Below the pieces are notes generated by a model. The model had not been told where the DNA came from. It ran no database searches and saw only the letters and a list, made by a program, of their open reading frames with translations. Made by a program: the position numbers and the translations under genes. From Pseudomonadota bacterium (GTDB lineage: Bacteria; Pseudomonadota; Gammaproteobacteria; QQUJ01): a DNA stretch of 64,000 nt. Positions 1-8,675 of the stretch are shown here, in pieces. Each line of letters begins with the position of its first letter. The first letter of the stretch is position 1. The stretch covers positions 434,001 to 498,000 of the forward strand of contig QQUJ01000010.1 of NCBI GenBank assembly GCA_008501635.1, in the 5' to 3' direction.

Positions 1-801
1 TTCATTTCCATCATCCTATTGATACCGGCCGTCGCGATAGCGGCGCCAAAGGGCACTCAGCCAACCAACGAACAGAACCCAATATTTGATGGGAAAACGG
101 CCCTTGCTCGAAGCCAGGCGGCGATCGGTCGGACACTCGCTAATTACTCGTTCGTCAGTTCTGCCGGGGCCACCGTGCAGCTGGATGATTTGCGGGGAAA
201 ACCGTTGGTGATCAGCCTGGTCTATAGCAGCTGTTACCATACCTGTCCGATGACCACGCGCTATTTGGCTGAGGCGGTGCGTAAAGCCCGTGATGCTTTG
301 GGAAACGACGCCTTCAATGTCTTGACGATTGGTTTTGATACTCCCCAGGACAATCCTCTGACCATGGCCAGTTTTGCCAAGCATCAGGGTGTGGAGATGC
401 CAGGTTGGTATTTTGTGAGCGGTGAGCAGACCACGATCGACGGAATCCTGAGTGATGTCGGTTTCACTTATGCACCGTCCCCGAAGGGTTTCGATCACCT
501 GGTGCAAACCACCGTTGTCGATCAGGATGGAAAGATCTACGTTCATGTCTATGGGGAGATTTTCAGCACCCCGCTTCTGGTAGAGCCGCTCAAGCGGCTG
601 GTGCTCGGAGCACGCCCCGAAGACGGGTTTGCAACGACCTTCGTTAAGGGGGTGCGTCTATTCTGCACCACCTACGATCCCGCGAATGACGCCTACCGAT
701 TCGATATGTCCTATTTCATCGGACTGGTCATTGGCGGCAGCATTATCCTGGGGACAGCAGGGTATTTGGTCAGGGATTACTATCGTTCCCGGCGCTCTTG
801 A
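1..801 (+). CDS. SCO1/SenC family copper-binding protein (5' end outside window)
   Basis: The frame is open from base 1, and the first residues look like the end of a signal peptide or N-terminal anchor, so the true start lies upstream (an in-frame TTG at 19 is not convincing). The thioredoxin-fold domain carries the SCO copper motif C-x-x-x-C-P (SSCYHTCPM, about base 230) and the distal His in GFDHLVQTT. A C-terminal hydrophobic segment (YFIGLVIGGSIILGTAGYL) followed by basic residues suggests a second membrane anchor, which is less usual for the family. SCO proteins load copper into CuA or handle thiols in oxidase assembly. The next operon encodes a heme-copper-type subunit, so an assembly role is plausible, but that subunit appears to lack two CuB ligands. 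Confidence 0.88.
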   Translation, partial: FISIILLIPAVAIAAPKGTQPTNEQNPIFDGKTALARSQAAIGRTLANYSFVSSAGATVQLDDLRGKPLVISLVYSSCYHTCPMTTRYLAEAVRKARDALGNDAFNVLTIGFDTPQDNPLTMASFAKHQGVEMPGWYFVSGEQTTIDGILSDVGFTYAPSPKGFDHLVQTTVVDQDGKIYVHVYGEIFSTPLLVEPLKRLVLGARPEDGFATTFVKGVRLFCTTYDPANDAYRFDMSYFIGLVIGGSIILGTAGYLVRDYYRSRRS

Positions 802-811
802 TCTGTATCAA
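798..811. promoter_or_regulatory. DNR/FNR-type box before the cytochrome b/heme-copper operon
   Basis: The sequence TTGATCTGTATCAA matches the FNR/DNR consensus TTGAT-N4-ATCAA at all ten defined bases. It overlaps the stop codon of the SCO gene. Its centre is about 56 bp before the ATG at 861. With the usual -41.5 spacing, transcription would begin near 846, and a TAATCT-like -10 lies at 835-840. It implies anaerobic or NO-dependent expression of the genes from 861 to 4505. Confidence 0.75.
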
Positions 812-860
812 GGAGGGTGTTACGGCCCCGTTGTTAATCTTTGCGCGTTAGTCAGGTATT

Positions 861-2540
861 ATGGTGCCCGCGATATCTGATCGAGCCGAATCGGGCCGGA
901 GATTTACACCATTGCTTAAGTACATCCAGACACCCGCCCATGCGCTGCTGCATAGGGTGGAGGGCTTTTTTAACCTGCTGTTTGGCGAAAAAGCCAATCC
1001 TTTCCACTACCTGGGTGGTTTGACCATTTTCTTCTTCTGGGTGGTGCTGGTCAGCGGGATCTACGTCTTCATTTTCTTTGAAACCAACGTCTGGGGCGCA
1101 TACCAATCCGTCGAGCGGCTGACCCATGAGCAGTGGTACATCGGCGGTGTTATGCGCAGCTTGCATCGTTATGCCTCGGATGCCGCGATCATAACCCTGG
1201 CCCTGCACATCCTGGGTGAGTTTTCCAAGGATCGGCACCGGGGCTTCCGCTGGTTTTCCTGGTTTACCGGCATCCCCTTGCTGTGGATGGTCTTTCCCCT
1301 GGGTATTACCGGGTATTGGCTGGTGTGGGATCAATTGGGTCAGTACGTGGCTATCGCCAGTTCGGAGCTTATGGACTGGCTCCCAATATTTACTGATCCT
1401 ATGGCACGAAATTTCCTCACGGAAGATGCGCTGAGCGACCGGTTTTTCACGCTTATGGCATTTATCCATCTGATCGGATTACCGATATTTCTGATTTTTG
1501 GAGTGTGGTTTCACCTGCTGCGCATCAGTCGTCCCAAGATCAATCCACCGCGCAAACTGGCGCTGGGTAGTATGGCGGCTTTGCTGGTCCTTTCGTTTGT
1601 CGCGCCCGCCACGAGTCAAGGCCCCGCGGATCTGTCACGCGTAGCCACTAACCTGGAGTTTGATTGGTTTTATCTTCTGGCCTACCCGCTGTTGGATAGT
1701 GGGTCACCCGCCCTGCTGTGGGGTGTATTGTTTGGGGTCAGCGTCTTTTTCTCGGTATTGCCCTGGTTGCCCCCGCTGCGCCAGCTTCCGACGGCCAAGG
1801 TCGATCTGGATCACTGCAACGGCTGCGCACGCTGTTTTGCCGATTGCCCGTTCGGCGCTATTACCATGGTGCCGCGCAGCGATGGTCACGCCTCGCATAC
1901 CCAGGAGGCGACCGTCGATGCCTCTTTGTGTGCGAGTTGCGGCATCTGCGCTGGTGCCTGCCCCACGGCCATGCCTTTCCGCCGCGATGAGGCGCTGCCG
2001 ACCGGAATCGACATGCCTGGCTTTACGATTCATGACCTCAGAGAGGTCGGCAACACCGCGCTTGCCAACCTGGATAGTCCGGTCAAGCTGCTGGTGTACG
2101 GGTGCAATCACGCCATCGATGTGGCGAGTCTCGATCTGCCCAATGTGGTGGCGATTGGTCTTCCGTGTACCGGCAATGTGCCGCCATCGTTCGTTGACTA
2201 CGCCTTACACAAGGAGAGCGCGGACGGTGTACTGCTGACCGGATGCCGACCGGGAGACTGTCAGTACCGCCTGGGCAACACTTGGGTGGAAGAACGGTTT
2301 GCCGGCCGGCGGGAACCCCGTTTGCGCGAGCGCGTAGATACCCGACAGGTCAAGGTTTTCTGGGCCGGTCGCGGCGATCGCAAGGCGTTGGTGCGCGAAA
2401 TCGAGTCGTTTGTCGCGGATCTTAAGACGCTCAAGGCGCTGGACAGCGATCAAGATACCAGTGACGCGACCCCGTCGTCGCAAGCGCCTATCGGACTTAG
2501 TGCGGCGCGGGCGTCGATGCCGGAGTCCAGTCATGAATAA
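861..2540 (+). CDS. Cytochrome b / 2x[4Fe-4S] ferredoxin / MvhD-type iron-sulfur fusion protein
   Basis: 559 residues with three parts. Residues about 1-300 are a cytochrome b/b6-type membrane domain with helix pairs carrying bis-heme ligand spacing: H102/H116 and H203/H218. Residues 319-370 hold two [4Fe-4S] motifs (C319-x2-C-x2-C-x3-C-P and C357-x2-C-x2-C-x3-C-P). Residues about 408-520 resemble the MvhD/FrhD hydrogenase iron-sulfur subunit, with Cys at 415, 436, 462 and 467 (YGCNHA, LPCTG, TGCRPGDC). Such MvhD domains usually relay electrons to heterodisulfide-reductase-type flavoproteins. Here the domain is joined to a quinone-cytochrome-like membrane module, suggesting a membrane electron conduit for a cytoplasmic low-potential donor. 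It overlaps the next gene by 8 bp and is preceded by a perfect DNR/FNR box. Domain identities are clear; the physiological reaction is unknown. Confidence 0.85.
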   Translation: MVPAISDRAESGRRFTPLLKYIQTPAHALLHRVEGFFNLLFGEKANPFHYLGGLTIFFFWVVLVSGIYVFIFFETNVWGAYQSVERLTHEQWYIGGVMRSLHRYASDAAIITLALHILGEFSKDRHRGFRWFSWFTGIPLLWMVFPLGITGYWLVWDQLGQYVAIASSELMDWLPIFTDPMARNFLTEDALSDRFFTLMAFIHLIGLPIFLIFGVWFHLLRISRPKINPPRKLALGSMAALLVLSFVAPATSQGPADLSRVATNLEFDWFYLLAYPLLDSGSPALLWGVLFGVSVFFSVLPWLPPLRQLPTAKVDLDHCNGCARCFADCPFGAITMVPRSDGHASHTQEATVDASLCASCGICAGACPTAMPFRRDEALPTGIDMPGFTIHDLREVGNTALANLDSPVKLLVYGCNHAIDVASLDLPNVVAIGLPCTGNVPPSFVDYALHKESADGVLLTGCRPGDCQYRLGNTWVEERFAGRREPRLRERVDTRQVKVFWAGRGDRKALVREIESFVADLKTLKALDSDQDTSDATPSSQAPIGLSAARASMPESSHE

Positions 2541-3057
2541 GGTGCTGCGCTATCTCGGCCAGGCGCTCATGTACGCCCTGTTCATGGGGTTTGTCGGGTA
2601 CTTTGCGGTCTTGCCGACCTATTCGCCGCTGCAGGCCGATGAGGCGGCGGTGAGATACAGCATTGGCCACTACGGGCAACTCAAGGTCGAGTGCCGCCAG
2701 CGTACAGCGGAGGAACTGGCGAAGATGCCACCCAATATGCGGGCGGTCGACGACTGTGAGCGCGAAAGATCGCCGATCGATATCGAATTGCTGATCGACA
2801 ACAAGCTGATCTATAAAGAACATCTGCGCCCGACCGGTCTCTCCAGGGACGGCCGCTCCTACACCTATCACACGATCAAGATTCCACAGGGGACCCACCT
2901 TATCACGATACGGATGCGCGACAGCATTCATGAGCAGGGTTTCAACTACAACAAATCGGCCGAGGTGGAACTGCAGGCTGGTGAATTGTTGGCGATCGAC
3001 TTCAACAGCGAAGAGGGTTATTTTCGCTTCATCACACCCAAGAAACGTGACGGCTAG
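2533..3057 (+). CDS. Membrane-anchored extracytoplasmic protein of heme-copper operon
   Basis: 174 residues. The start is placed at the ATG at 2533, which overlaps the end of the upstream gene; the frame is open further upstream but would place the membrane helix internally. One N-terminal transmembrane helix (LMYALFMGFVGYFAVLP) is followed by a soluble domain of about 140 residues, probably periplasmic. Two cysteines (VECRQR and DDCERE) flank a conserved-looking PPNMRAVDD stretch and might form a disulfide or bind metal. The rest looks beta-rich. Size and topology recall FixH-like accessory subunits of cbb3 oxidases, but I do not recognise the family. Its position between the cytochrome b fusion and the heme-copper subunit suggests a structural or assembly subunit of the same complex. 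Confidence 0.75.
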   Translation: MNKVLRYLGQALMYALFMGFVGYFAVLPTYSPLQADEAAVRYSIGHYGQLKVECRQRTAEELAKMPPNMRAVDDCERERSPIDIELLIDNKLIYKEHLRPTGLSRDGRSYTYHTIKIPQGTHLITIRMRDSIHEQGFNYNKSAEVELQAGELLAIDFNSEEGYFRFITPKKRDG

Positions 3058-3125
3058 CGCAAGCGATTTCAGTTCGCTCTGCGGCACCCAATCGGGGTGG
3101 CGCCGACAACCAAAAGAATAGCCCG

Positions 3126-4505
3126 ATGACCCAGCAAGACTCCCACTACATTTTGCCTGTAAAAGGCGATATCACTTTGGCCCGAGGGTGGTTGTTTCTC
3201 GGTTTGCTGTCATTGGTGATCGCAGGATTGCTCACCGTCCTGGTGGTGTCGGCACGCGTCCCCGGACTCCAGGATCTGTTGCCCTTCGTTGGGCTTTTTC
3301 GTGCCGTGCTGGTGGTGCATGTCGACCTTACGGTGCTGGTGTGGTTTTCCGCCTTTGCGGGCCTTTTCTGGAGTCTTAACGTTCGTGGGTATTGCACTCT
3401 GTGCGGATGGGGTGCCTTGCTGCTGGCCCTGTTTGGCGCGCTATCGATGTCGGCGGCCCTGTTCGTCGGCAGCCCCGAACCGATAATGGCGAATTACATA
3501 CCGGTTCTCCGCAGTCCCATATTCATGGCCGGATTGTTGGCCTTTGCTGGCGGTTTCGCGATTCTGGTTCTGCGGGCGCTCTACTCCCTGGCGCGGGAGA
3601 GGGACTGGTCCGGCCGGGAGGGGGCGCTGCGGTTTGCGCTGTTTACCTCGGCCTTGTCCGGTCTGGCGGCATTGATTGTTTTCGCTCTGGCCTATGGCGA
3701 CCTGCCGGAATCGCTGGAGCCGAAAGCCTATTACGAACTGCTCTTTTGGGGCGGCGGTCATCTTATGCAGTTCGTCTACACCCAGTTGATGCTGGTTGCG
3801 TGGTTGTGGTTGGCCAGTGCCTCGGGTGCCTGGCCCGGCCTGGGTGCGCGAGCTGCCTGGTGGGTATTCGCGATCGGCGTGGCAGCCATTCTTCCAACAC
3901 CTTTTGTGCTGATTGGAAACGGCCCGGAAACGGCACTGTATCGGATCTTTTTCACTTATCAGATGCAGTACGGTGGGGGGATCGCAGCGCTCGTAATCGG
4001 TGCGGTGGTGCTGGCGGCGCTGTGGCGGGCGGATGCCCCCCATGAAAGCGCACGCGCCGAGCGCAGCACACTCTGGACGTCGTTACTGGTATTCGGTGCC
4101 GGGGGCGTGATCGGTTTCCTGATCTCGGGTAGCAATGTGACCATCCCTGCGCACTACCACGGCAGCATCGTGGGTGTGACGCTGGCTTTCATGGGCATGA
4201 CCTACCACTTGTTGCCCAAACTTGGCTATCGACCAGTTTCCCAAGGGCTTGCAGTATGGCAGTCGCGAATCTACTGCGGCGGCCAGTTGATGCATATCAC
4301 CGGACTGGCCTGGTCGGGTGGTTATGGGATTCAGCGCAAGACCGCTGGGGCTGCCCAGGGTCTCGATTCGCTGGAACGGATCGTCTCCATGGGCTTCATG
4401 GGACTCGGTGGATTCATTGCGATCATTGGCGGCATTCTTTTTCTGATCGTGGTCTTCAAATCCATTCTAGGGCGTCGAAGGAACGAGTTGGGCGTCGCAC
4501 CGTAA
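3126..4505 (+). CDS. Divergent heme-copper oxidase superfamily subunit I (NOR/cbb3-like)
   Basis: 459 residues with about twelve predicted transmembrane helices, the size of a NorB or short cbb3 catalytic subunit. Conserved heme ligands are visible: H65 in helix II (VVHVDLTVLVWF) for the low-spin heme and H343/H345 (PAHYHG) in helix X for the high- and low-spin hemes. H212 (WGGGHLMQF) occupies the helix VI position of the CuB/FeB ligand. The His-His pair expected in helix VII is absent: the region around residues 245-285 (ILPTPFVLIG, then FFTYQMQYGG) has no histidine. The enzyme therefore cannot have a standard His3 metal site. Anaerobic control and denitrification neighbours suggest NO or a related substrate. 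The true activity is unknown; a non-catalytic quinol or electron-transfer role is also possible. Confidence 0.85.
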   Translation: MTQQDSHYILPVKGDITLARGWLFLGLLSLVIAGLLTVLVVSARVPGLQDLLPFVGLFRAVLVVHVDLTVLVWFSAFAGLFWSLNVRGYCTLCGWGALLLALFGALSMSAALFVGSPEPIMANYIPVLRSPIFMAGLLAFAGGFAILVLRALYSLARERDWSGREGALRFALFTSALSGLAALIVFALAYGDLPESLEPKAYYELLFWGGGHLMQFVYTQLMLVAWLWLASASGAWPGLGARAAWWVFAIGVAAILPTPFVLIGNGPETALYRIFFTYQMQYGGGIAALVIGAVVLAALWRADAPHESARAERSTLWTSLLVFGAGGVIGFLISGSNVTIPAHYHGSIVGVTLAFMGMTYHLLPKLGYRPVSQGLAVWQSRIYCGGQLMHITGLAWSGGYGIQRKTAGAAQGLDSLERIVSMGFMGLGGFIAIIGGILFLIVVFKSILGRRRNELGVAP

Positions 4506-4542
4506 GCCTTCTGGAACCACAATGGCGCTGCGCACGAGCCCA

Positions 4543-4725
4543 TCAGCGGCCGAAGCGTTCAATTACCTCGAACAGGCCCAGCGCGAGAGCCAGCACGATT
4601 ACAAAATAGATTACCTGCCGGTATTGGAAGCGACTGCCGCGCCGTACCTCGATGGCATTGAGCAGGCGGTCGGCGGCAAAGTAGAGCACGATACCCGCGA
4701 GCGTAAAGATCAGTATCTCAACCAC
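4543..4725 (-). CDS. Small two-helix membrane protein, hypothetical
   Basis: 60 residues starting at a GTG (4725 reading down) with a strong purine run (GGGGGAC) seven bases upstream. Two hydrophobic segments (EILIFTLAGIVLYFAADRLL and VIYFVIVLALALGLFEVI) are separated by a basic loop (EVRRGSRFQYRQ), giving a hairpin inner-membrane protein. It converges on the heme-copper subunit gene. No function can be assigned. Good RBS and membrane pattern support a real gene despite its size. Confidence 0.6.
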   Translation of the reverse strand: MVEILIFTLAGIVLYFAADRLLNAIEVRRGSRFQYRQVIYFVIVLALALGLFEVIERFGR

Positions 4726-4995
4726 GATTGTCCCCCTGTCTTATTCCGTTAGTGTCGGACGGTTCACTCGTTTCTACGTCCGATTGCTTTGTGTGCGGAG
4801 TATCCTGCATCAATCACCGGTCACGCTCAAGTTGTGCCGCATGGTGCTGGTCTGACGACCGGGCGGATAGGGCGGGCCCAAGTTGGCGGCCTCGCTTGTG
4901 ACAGGCGCGGCATAACCTTCACATTTTCATCACTTTAGCGAAGCAGAACAAACCCGAAACTATACTCACCGTCGTAGACTCAACCGAGAGGAGCG

Positions 4996-5460
4996 ATGGC
5001 GATGAGTATGTTGACCCGCGCGGTATTCGGGATAAGTGGCTTGCTGTTGGTTCTGTTGTCGGGCGGAACCGCAGCTGCGGCAGAGGAGCCGGTCTTCTCG
5101 ACCCGTGCCGGGGCTATCCGCGGCTACGATCCGGTGGCCTACTTCGCGCAGGGCAAACCCGTCAAAGGCGACCCGCGCTTCTCGCTGGAGTATCAGGGTG
5201 CCACCTGGCGGTTCGCCAGTGCCGAGAACCGCGACCGGTTCGCAGCCGAGCCTGGCAGGTACGCCCCGCAATACGGCGGTTACTGCGCCTGGGCGGTCTC
5301 GCAGGGTTACACCGCATCGGTCGTTCCCGACGCCTGGCGGATCGTCAATAACAAGCTCTACCTCAACTACAGCACCGGAGTTCAAAGGCGCTGGAGCCAG
5401 GATGTGCCAGGCAACATCGCCAAGGCTGATGCCAATTGGCCGGCCGTACTGAGCAAATAG
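4996..5460 (+). CDS. YHS domain-containing secreted protein
   Basis: 154 residues. A signal peptide of about 30 residues (hydrophobic GISGLLLVLLSGGTAAAAEE) is followed by a YHS-type domain: GYDPVAYFAQGKPVKGD, then WRFASAENRDRFAAEPGRY and YGGYCAWAVSQGY. This is the usual arrangement of small periplasmic YHS proteins, which are often thought to bind metal but mostly lack a proven role. The start at 4996 is preceded by a GAGAGGAG-type RBS; an ATG at 5002 is an alternative. About 270 bases upstream contain no other gene. Confidence 0.85.
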   Translation: MAMSMLTRAVFGISGLLLVLLSGGTAAAAEEPVFSTRAGAIRGYDPVAYFAQGKPVKGDPRFSLEYQGATWRFASAENRDRFAAEPGRYAPQYGGYCAWAVSQGYTASVVPDAWRIVNNKLYLNYSTGVQRRWSQDVPGNIAKADANWPAVLSK

Positions 5461-5504
5461 GGTGAGTCGGCCACGCTGCGCGCCAGCGCGCCTGTTCCTG
5501 ATTA

Positions 5505-8429
5505 TCAGAGCTTGTGGTTCGTCAACGCCAGGCGCTCGATTTCCTCTTTGGCCGTTGGCGGGCAGATGACCGTGGTGTGCGCTTCCGTGTCCTTGAGATA
5601 GCGGCTGGCGACGCGGCGCAGATCGTCCAGCGTTACTTCCACGATACCGCCACGGAATTCACGTCGCTGCGCCGGTGTCCGGCCATGCAGGCTGCTGTGA
5701 AAGGCACTTTTGGCTTCACCGGCCGGCGAACCAGGCTGGTCGATGCGGGCGATGACGCCAAGAATGGCCTCTTCGAGGTAACGCGGTTCGTGCTGGTCGG
5801 TCAGCAACCACTCGATGGCGCTGTCAAAGTCGCGCAATGTGGCACCGAGGCGAGGGTCACGGTAGGAGTAAAAGCGGAACGATCCCGAATCGCTGTCGTA
5901 GCTTGCTCCGCCCCCGTAGGCACCCCCCTGCTCGCGAATAGCGCGATGCAGGAAATTGTTGCGCAGATAGCCGCCCAGCACGGTCAGCGGGGCGGCATCG
6001 GCATGGCCGGGGGGTACGGCAGGGTAGGCTCGTCCGCAAAAATTGACCGAAGTACTGGTGGTCCAGGCATCGCTTACACGTTTGGGAGTAAAGGCCGGTT
6101 GGAATGACCCCGGGGTAGTATCCTGGCTGCGCCCGGTCCACAGACTGCTGAGGTGTTCGTGCAGGACTTGATGCTGCTCCGCTTCTGCCACCAGCAGGAA
6201 TTGTCGTGGGGCGCTCTGCAGGCTTTGCCGAAGGGTCTCGAGAGAGGCGGCAAAATGCTGCAGTTCAGCGGGACTGTTTAGCGCATCGTCCAGCGCCTTG
6301 AGGCGGCGAATGCCCTCCAGTCCGCGCCACTGATGGGCGAGCGCAGCCACGGGGCTCATACCGCTGGAGGCGCCCGTCATGGCGAGCATGTGGCCGTTGT
6401 CGGTGACGCTTTGTTCGGCGTGGGCACGGGACTGGGCAACCAGCTCGCGCAGTCGTGACAGCTCATCGAAACGGGCGGTCTCGAATGTCTCCTGCAGCAG
6501 TTCGCCGAGCGCGCCCTGATTGCGATTGAGCGACTTGCCGCTGAGCACGAAAAACGCCCGTCCGGCCGCGATATCCTCGACACCTCCGTGCACGCTGAGA
6601 TTGGCGTGGATACCGCCGGTCACGGCGGCATGGCGCGCCTGGGTCGCGCGGTAATCGCGCCCGCCGCTGCCGACCTCCGAGAGATAGGCGGTGAACAGCG
6701 GTAGCATGGGCAGCAACGTCTCGTCGACTGGCGGCAGATCGACGATCAACTGCTCGTAAACCAGCCCATTGGTGCCGGCATTGAACCACGTGTTGATCAA
6801 GGGCGTCCGGGCAACGTGTATCGGCTCTGGAATCTTGAGTTCACGCGGGATATCTCCGAGCCCGACTTTCGGCAGCACGGCCGGGTCGTCTTTCGTGTTT
6901 TGTCGTGCTTCCAGCGCATGTGCCTGCTCGATGATCTGCTGGCGGGCATCGGCATCGAGTCCGGCCTTGATAGCGGCCAGACGCTCGGTTTCCGCCTGGG
7001 CCTGCTCGGCGCCGAGATTGGGGTCGGGACGAAAGGTGAGCGTGACACGGTGTGGATTGTCGAGCAGCCACGTGCGTACCAGTTCCTTGATGAAGCCGGG
7101 GTTCTGGATGCGCTGCCGCAGCGATTCCAGCACCGGATCGATATTGAGATAGGTGGCCGGATTACCGCGGTGGATGGCGGCAGGCAGTGCGTTGAGCATC
7201 ATCTGCAGCCCGTAGGGAAAACCGTCGCCGCCAATCTCACGCTGATGCAATTCCAACTGATGCAGCATCGACTCGATCAATTCCTGGGGAACACCCTGTT
7301 CGGCGACCTCCTTGAGGACGCCAAGCACAAGCTCTTCGACGGCCTGGCCATGCTCGGGCTCCGATCCCTCGACGCCGCACGTGAAGACCATCTCGCGATT
7401 GGAATCCTCAAGGCCGCAGAGCGGCGAGGGCGCAGTGCCCAGTTCGGAGGTTTCCAGTGCGTGGCGCAACGGCGAAGCACTGTTGTCGAGCAATACGTCG
7501 GCGAGCAGATGCGCGGTGAGCATGGTCTCCAGATCGGTGCTCTTGTCGAGCAGCCAACCCAGCACGATGTGGGTCTTGCGCCGTGTCTCTCCCTCGGGCT
7601 CCACGGCGTAGCGTCCTGCAACGGTTTGTGGCGCAGGCAGACGCTGTTCATCGGCTACGTGTATGTTGAGATCGGCTGCGGTGAAGCGGTGCAGTGCCTG
7701 CTCCTCGAATGCCGTCTGATGCTCGACCGCGGGTATGTCACCGTAGGTCATGAACACTGCGTTGGAGGGGTGGTAGTGGCTGCGATGAAAAGCGACCAAC
7801 TGATCGTGTGTCAGATCCGGGATTGCTGCCGGATCGCCACCGCTGTTGTAGTGGTAGGTGACCGTGGGAAAGAGGTGCGATGACAACGCGTCCCAGAGTG
7901 CGCGTACGGGGGAACTCATCGCCCCCTTCATCTCATTGAACACCACACCCTTGAAGACCAGCGGGGATTCGGTATTGTCGGTTTCGGCAAACTCGATGCG
8001 ATGCCCCTCCTGGGCGAAATCCAGGGCATCGAGACGCGGGAAGAACGCAGCGTCGAGGTAGACGGCCAGCAGATTCTCAAAGTCCTTGCGGTTTTGACTG
8101 GCAAACGGATAAGCAGTCCAGTCGCTGCTGGTGAAGGCGTTCATGAAGGTATTGAGCGAACGGCGCGTCATCATAAAAAACGGATCACGCACCGGAAAGC
8201 GTTCGCTGCCGCAGAGCGCTGTGTGTTCGAGAATATGTGCCACCCCGGTGGAGTCCATCGGTACTGTACGAAACGCCACCAGAAAGACATTGTTCGGGTC
8301 TTCCGATTCCAGGTGGTAGTGGGTTGCGCCCGTCGCCTTGTGGCGATAGGCATAGACTGTGGTACGCAATGAGGGGATGGTTTCGGTCTGGATCAGTTCG
8401 AAGGCAGGGTGGATCAAAACTTCGCTCAT
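5505..8429 (-). CDS. M16 family zinc peptidase, presequence protease (PreP)-like
   Basis: 974 residues, the full length of PreP/insulinase-C type peptidases. The inverted zinc motif H-x-x-E-H (HILEH, residues 65-69) lies in the N-terminal domain, and the third ligand is probably the Glu in FNEMKGAM. The C-terminal half contains the PreP substrate-binding signature (REQGGAYGGGASYDSDSG). These enzymes degrade short unstructured peptides in a closed chamber. No signal peptide is visible, so it is cytoplasmic. It stands alone and points away from the receiver protein gene at 8676. Confidence 0.92.
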   Translation of the reverse strand: MSEVLIHPAFELIQTETIPSLRTTVYAYRHKATGATHYHLESEDPNNVFLVAFRTVPMDSTGVAHILEHTALCGSERFPVRDPFFMMTRRSLNTFMNAFTSSDWTAYPFASQNRKDFENLLAVYLDAAFFPRLDALDFAQEGHRIEFAETDNTESPLVFKGVVFNEMKGAMSSPVRALWDALSSHLFPTVTYHYNSGGDPAAIPDLTHDQLVAFHRSHYHPSNAVFMTYGDIPAVEHQTAFEEQALHRFTAADLNIHVADEQRLPAPQTVAGRYAVEPEGETRRKTHIVLGWLLDKSTDLETMLTAHLLADVLLDNSASPLRHALETSELGTAPSPLCGLEDSNREMVFTCGVEGSEPEHGQAVEELVLGVLKEVAEQGVPQELIESMLHQLELHQREIGGDGFPYGLQMMLNALPAAIHRGNPATYLNIDPVLESLRQRIQNPGFIKELVRTWLLDNPHRVTLTFRPDPNLGAEQAQAETERLAAIKAGLDADARQQIIEQAHALEARQNTKDDPAVLPKVGLGDIPRELKIPEPIHVARTPLINTWFNAGTNGLVYEQLIVDLPPVDETLLPMLPLFTAYLSEVGSGGRDYRATQARHAAVTGGIHANLSVHGGVEDIAAGRAFFVLSGKSLNRNQGALGELLQETFETARFDELSRLRELVAQSRAHAEQSVTDNGHMLAMTGASSGMSPVAALAHQWRGLEGIRRLKALDDALNSPAELQHFAASLETLRQSLQSAPRQFLLVAEAEQHQVLHEHLSSLWTGRSQDTTPGSFQPAFTPKRVSDAWTTSTSVNFCGRAYPAVPPGHADAAPLTVLGGYLRNNFLHRAIREQGGAYGGGASYDSDSGSFRFYSYRDPRLGATLRDFDSAIEWLLTDQHEPRYLEEAILGVIARIDQPGSPAGEAKSAFHSSLHGRTPAQRREFRGGIVEVTLDDLRRVASRYLKDTEAHTTVICPPTAKEEIERLALTNHKL

Positions 8430-8675
8430 GGTAAGGGTATTCCGCCGTGGTCTGGGTTCTTGAATGGGACTGCGTGGCGTGTCAGAGGTTCGCCCGGCAA
8501 TGAAAGTGCTTCATTATAGCTTGGTGATCTCGCAGGACGGGGTTGAGTTTTGTTTCGGCGCACCCACCAGCATAAGATGGCCCTTGATAGCGGGGCTCCG
8601 CGCGGCAGGCGCGGTGATCTGCTGGCGCAATGCCGAAGGGCGCGCCCACAGGCCGGAAAGCGAGGAGGCGAACGG

